NCBI RefSeq assembly: GCF_964199755.1
Contig: NC_133930.1
Span: forward strand, 62,835,962-62,899,961
Source of the DNA: Larus michahellis
Lineage: Eukaryota > Chordata > Aves > Charadriiformes > Laridae
Length of the DNA: 64,000 nt
Direction: 5' to 3'
In this document: positions 59,377-64,000 of the stretch, piece after piece
How positions within the stretch are numbered: the first letter of the stretch is position 1
Layout: the number at the start of each line of letters is the position of its first letter
The notes under the pieces: generated by a model
Seen by the model: only the letters and a program-made list of their open reading frames with translations
What the model was told of the DNA's origin: nothing
Database searches by the model: none
Position numbers and translations under genes: made by a program

Positions 59377-61120
59377 GGAATAATTTTATTGAATATTTGG
59401 TGCTGTAATGGTCAGACAAATAACATATTAATAGTGGTTTAGCTGGTGGGGGGTTGCTAGCCGCCGGGCTAGTAAATCACAAAATTCGCCCATGGTGAAC
59501 CTACAAACAAATAAGATTAGGGTTTTAGGATAAACTTTCTTAATCTTTGAATACCTAAAGCTTATCCTATCTGTTACTGAATTGTATAGATTTGTTAAAA
59601 TACGCTTAGTGTAGTGTAGTGTCACTGTGTCTATTAAAATCCAGCTTTTGTGAATTGTGCAAAAGCTTTCTTTAATGTTTTGGGTTTCTTTCAGATAGCA
59701 TCTGACTTCCTGGTTGTGGCTTCTGCTTTGAAGTGTTCACGAATGTAAAATAGTACCCCACAGTATTTGTATCTCAACTGAGTTCAGGAATTCCAGATAA
59801 AGGGTGCAGTCAAGTGAAGTGGCTAAGTTTTTAAAAATATGAAGCTTAAGCACTGTAAATAATGGTATTTTAAAACAATTATGCTATCTCTTCAGCAACA
59901 TGTTGTGAAAAATGCTTTTGTAGCCAATTTTAAGGAAAGTCATACGACTTTTGAGAACTGTTTTACTTATTAAAACATATAATGCATGGAATCAGAAAAA
60001 CACACACTTGCTTATTGTTGGTAGGAGTATATTTGTAGTGTTGATATTGTTGTGAATGGTGTGTTTTCTCCCAAGGAGAATCTCACTTCCATAATTTCCA
60101 TAACATGGTTGTTTACCAGTTCAGCAGATGTGATAACAGAAGTTCACCAGATAAAAGGAAATGCCTGATTTGCCAAATACAGAAAAACGTTAGCAATTAA
60201 TGTGCGCATCTGAAAAAGCAAAGAATTGTAAAGAGATAAAGGTCTGTAACAAAAGATAGAGGAAGACCTTTTAATACCCAGTTCTGCCTTCTGGTTTAGA
60301 TGAATGTTGAAATTGAAGTGAGAAATCTCTCGTCAGTGAACGTGTTAAGTAAACCTGGAGCTGCTGTTTTAATGAATTTAATTGGCATCTAGATCACGTA
60401 AATTATCTAAATTACTCTTTTGTATATGGGGAGGTAATTACACACATCCTTATTGACGTAAAAATCTCAGTTTGATCCAGTCCTTGTCTCTCTCCACAGC
60501 CTCTTAGTTTTCCATGCTGTGTGCTTTCTAACTCTGCTTTTCTGGAGCCAGCTGGTACCCTCTGAAAGGAAACCTGCCCACAACTGATGGGATTGTTTTC
60601 TCCAGGCTTTGCTGCAGCCGCAGTATGGATGCACGCTGCATCAAGTTTGTGTCCTGTGCAGGACAGTCTTCCAGAGGTATCCTATTACTGAATGCCCTGT
60701 GTCGTCAAACCTAAGGCTTCATGTTTGCACAAAGCATGCAGTGCATACCCTGCTTATCATGCTGCTAAAACATCATTCTGGTGGGTTGTGATACGATGAT
60801 CCCTTCTGCTCTAGTATTTCATCACCAAAGTCCTCCCAACCAGACTTGGGGAGCCTAGTGAAGATGTAGGCATTTGCAGTGTGGTTGCGGTTCAACTGGT
60901 GGGAGCTGCCATTTCCAAAGCACTGATTAAGCAGATGGTTGTTAACATTTGAGTATTACAATAAGATTGCTTGTGTCCGTCTAGAGAATTTTTCTCAGAT
61001 TAAGTGGGAATTTCAGGTTTAAAGATGTGGTCAGCGAAATTTCCTTCAACTGTCTCAGAGTACAGTAAGGCAAGAATTCTGAGGGACCTAAATGACGCTT
61101 GCCTACATATCATCCCTCCA

Positions 61121-61136
61121 TTTTTTTTTTTTTTTT
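61121..61136. repeat. T16 homopolymer
   Basis: Sixteen consecutive T. Simple length-variable tract. Confidence 0.9.
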
Positions 61137-61660
61137 CTGAAGAATATAATGAACAGTGCTATGTCCTGAAGAACATTGGCCTCGTAAATGAAGTGTTAAC
61201 TGCTCGGCATAATTTCTGGAAATAATACTTTTCATATGCAGAATGAAGGACTGAGGATAAAAAAAAATGATCTGTTGCAGTAAGATCAGTTAGGCTGAAT
61301 CCTATGCATGCAAATGAATTTCCATGTGAAGAGTCCAAGCATACGTTCTTTTCCTCATATGCACTTCAGTACCATTTTTCCAGGGACCTGGGAGGTTGAA
61401 CATCCACAACTTCTGTTTGTTGTAACATCCATTAATTAAAGCTTGATCCATTTATATATTTTCAAATTAGAATAATACCCTTCGGAAGGAGCGTTCTTTA
61501 TAAATGGGGAGGCTGATGATAATCCAAACAAAACTTACTGGATCTAAAAAGACAGGGTAGGTTTCTTCATGTATCTTGAAAAGTTACCCCTGGTAACTAA
61601 ATTAAAATTAAAATTTGTTATGCACTTTGAGTGTTTAGGAGGGTGCAAATGCGTAGTTCA

Positions 61661-61732
61661 GTCGTCTGCCTCTGTGGTGACTCTACCTCTACTATAGTCA
61701 TCTGTCACTGTGGTGACTACTACTCTACTATG
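61661..61732. repeat. 36-bp minisatellite, two units
   Basis: Units 61,661-61,696 and 61,697-61,732 share CTGTGGTGACT and CTCTACTAT in the same positions and are about 80% alike. A diverged two-copy tandem duplication. Confidence 0.75.
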
Positions 61733-63114
61733 AGTGAGAGTAACTGTATCCCATCTAACAAGAGATTTATTACAGAGAGTATCTTTTAGGATATGGAATG
61801 TGCAAAGGAAAAATCATTCAGCTCAGGAACAGCAAACAAGGACTTGAGGCAACACCTTTCACTCACCCACACTGACGGCAGTGTAACAGTCTGGAATATC
61901 ATCTGTTGGGAAGTGACAGGATTTTTTTGCTCATAGACCTGTTTTCCTCCTGGACTGGTTTTCTGTACAGAATACTGTGTAATTGAACTACATTAAACGT
62001 GATACAATGATGCCAAGGAGATAAGTGACCTCAAGAAGACTGAATGAACAGTGCGTTAACTAAGTAGAGAGTTTAATGAACCAGAAGGATGTAATTAGCT
62101 TAATGAAGGAGGAAAGAAGAAGCAACATCCTGATTGCTCTTTGAATTTCTTTTCGAAGAGTGATAAATACTTGGAACTAAATTATGTTTCTCCTGAGGAG
62201 ACCAGTATTGTCATATACTACAGACTAATGACAGATTTTTAATCTAACTTTTGTCTGCAGCAAGAAATTCTGGCTGATATTGGGCCATAGGAAGAAATTA
62301 AGTTACCTTTGGAGTTTTAAAAGTATTTCACATCCTGTGGACTTCTGTTTTTCTATGGCTATCCTTAAATCTCAAGAGGTAATACAGTGCTTCTGGAAGA
62401 AGGTCCTGTTAGTATTCTGGATTTCTAAGTTGGAACATGCAATGGCAGCAGCTAGAAGAGTTTTGGGACCTGAAGTCTCTTTTGTGATGATGGGAGACCT
62501 CAGTACTGTATAAGTGTCTTCCCCACTCTGTCTTCCCTGAAGAGGCATTTCAGTGGGTGACCTCAAGATTGAGAGTTTGCACTTGGATTTTTTTTTTTTT
62601 TGGTGTGTTTTCATTCTGACTTGCCATGTATTTATCTCAAAGCAGATGAATATCAAGATATGATATGTTACCCTCAGAGGTTTGGGTTTTTTTCCAAGTA
62701 AGGAAGACTGCTTCTACCTTCAAAGTGGAGAAGTCGAAATCTAATGGAATGAAAGAAATCAGCAAAGAAAGAAGTTAACTGTGCATAGACTAACTCATTA
62801 GTCAACAAGGCTTCTACAGCTGCTTTTTGATTATTTCTGCATTGTCTTTTGCTGCCACTTTTCCTGGCAGTTGTTTCCATCTTCCCTATTCATCTAAGAC
62901 AAGAAATCTCTTAAAAATGCAATACTTTGGTTGTCTTTTGTTGCGCTTGTTTGTTCTGAAATTTCTTTAATATACTATAAAATGAGTCTGTGTCACTGAT
63001 GTGTGTATGTAGGGTTTTTTTCAAATTGTGGCCAATTTTCAGTCATTTTAGTGTTGTATGTTTCTTTGTAGTTCTGTAGCAGTCCTGTCCTTCAGTCTGT
63101 AGAACTTTTAACAG

Positions 63115-63193
63115 GGTTGCAGATACCAGAGCACAGCGCCTGCCACATGAGAGTCATTTTTATCAGCCTCATCCTGGTCGGTCAATTTTTCTT
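63115..63193 (+). CDS. Candidate second exon with signal-peptide start
   Basis: On the + strand CTTTTAACAG ends at 63,114 and TTTTTCTT|GTAAGAT gives a donor with GT at 63,194-63,195. The ATG at 63,147 begins MRVIFISLILVGQFF and the donor cuts after two bases of the next codon. One basic residue followed by a continuous hydrophobic core is what an N-terminal signal peptide for the secretory pathway looks like, and a first coding exon ending inside or just after it is common. It would follow the non-coding first exon in the CpG island across an 8.3-kb intron. The Kozak context is weak (C at -3) and the acceptor moderate. Protein not identified. Confidence 0.35.
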
Positions 63194-64000
63194 GTAAGAT
63201 CTAGTGTGGAGATGAATGTTTCAACACTGCACGATTGTGAGTTCAGTGGAAACTGGTTGGTCAGGTACTCTCTGTTGAGACTGTGCATTTTTTTGGCTTG
63301 CCTTTCTGCCTAGGACTTAATTTAAAGAAAGTTTAATTCCTAGAAAAACACAGGAAGGAAAGCTTTCTTGTAAGCGTGTGGAAGGTAACAAGAATGAGGT
63401 GCATTTACCCTTGGAAAGCAAGGTGTGTGTGTATGTCTGTTACTTTGTATGCAGCACTGCCGTTTTCGGAGTTAATAAAAGCACAGCTGTGAGTCCTGAG
63501 GCGCACTGGCAGTGTGTGACTTGTGGCAGCCAGCCTAGCACTGCTTTTCCTAACCAGTAGCTGCCTTCACCTTCTGGTACTCTTCTGCTTGGTGAGATTC
63601 AGTCTCAGGTATCTGCCTTGCTATTTACCTGTGACTGTGAGGTAGGAAATTCTACAGGATGGAAGCAAAACTGGTTGAGTAACTTTGCCTAAAGAGCGCT
63701 TACTGCATGGTTCGTTACCAAGTGGCAGCTCTTGCTGTTGCACTTTTTTCCCAGGAGACCTGAGATGATAAAATAAAAGGCATGCTGAGGAAGTTTTCAG
63801 GTCATGGGGAGCTAGGAACAACTGCAGGTGTGGTCGAGAATGAAGTTGCCACCTTGACAAATGGGAGACATGTGGAACAAAGCAGGGTGTCAGTGAATAC
63901 AAAAGCAGCGTACTGTCTGTAGGCTGGACTGCATGGGTACACAATGGGGGAAGAAACAGGGTAAGGTGCAGTTCTGTGGAAAAGAAACTGGAATTTTTGG
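63194..64000 (+). other. Possible intron, nothing else recognised
   Basis: No supported exon. Additional donor-like sites (GGTCAG|GTACTC near 63,266 and GTGGAAG|GTAACA near 63,385) are present but lack matching acceptors. The gene, if real, would continue beyond the window. Confidence 0.4.

Larger units (their letters stand above)
59047..63114 (+). other. Probable first intron, distal part
   Basis: AT-rich. Holds the short tandem duplications at 59.3 and 61.7 kb and a T16 run at 61.12 kb. Fair acceptors occur at 59,695 (GGTTTCTTTCAG) and 60,605 (GTTTTCTCCAG), the latter followed by a 73-base stretch ending CCAGAG|GTATCC. None is strong enough to call an exon. Confidence 0.4.

Noticed and set aside
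60606-60791. Cys/His-containing frame (CTLHQVCVLCRTVFQR) after a TTTTCTCCAG acceptor, suggesting a zinc finger
   Set aside because: Cysteine and histidine spacing does not fit C2H2, RING or LIM patterns, and the exon-like 73 bases could not be linked in phase to another exon.
1-64000. CRISPR arrays, operons, tRNA or rRNA genes, bacterial or phage systems
   Set aside because: None was seen. CR1 elements, splice signals and a CpG island show this is vertebrate nuclear DNA, and no tRNA cloverleaf or rRNA motif was found by eye.

Overview
This window looks like a gene-poor stretch of a bird chromosome. It is mostly AT-rich, CpG-poor, non-coding DNA with few and short open frames. It carries six copies or fragments of CR1, the dominant LINE of birds and reptiles, several ending in the diagnostic 3' motif ATTCTATGATTCTATGA. 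Low repeat density, CR1 as the main repeat, no Alu/L1/B1-type repeats and a single solo LTR fit Aves better than mammal, turtle or crocodile. No bacterial, phage or organellar gene is present. The species and locus cannot be named from sequence alone.

Layout. 1-53.0 kb is intergenic and/or intronic. It holds CR1 at 10.33-10.83 (-), 29.19-30.80 (-), 38.03-38.23 (-), 42.44-43.38 (+), 43.64-43.92 (+) and 49.95-50.22 (+). It also holds a 1.1-kb solo LTR (-) at 43.95-45.06 with a matching 5-bp flanking duplication, a 94%-identical 67-bp direct repeat at 33.75/34.48 kb, several microsatellites, and scattered splice-site-bounded open frames that could be exons (12.9-13.2, 17.0-17.9, 20.3, 31.3-32.2, 37.2, 41.9, 47.3 kb).

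The right end is gene territory. At 53,004-53,243 (+) there is a convincing terminal coding exon: a strong polypyrimidine tract and AG, 79 open codons, a stop, then AATAAA 28 bases after the stop and a GT-rich stretch. About 1.1 kb further on lies a CpG island (54.43-55.32 kb) with three CCAAT boxes, a GTCACGTG E-box and splice donors on both strands, so it is probably a bidirectional promoter. On the + strand a non-coding first exon ending at 54,809 could splice across an 8.3-kb intron to 63,115-63,193, where an ATG opens a signal-peptide-like stretch before a GTAAG donor. On the - strand donors lie at 54,977 (after a 25-codon proline-rich frame) and 54,407.

I recognise none of the candidate coding exons as a named gene, so gene symbols are left empty. 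All exon calls are splice-signal plus reading-frame inferences. No comparative or transcript evidence was available.
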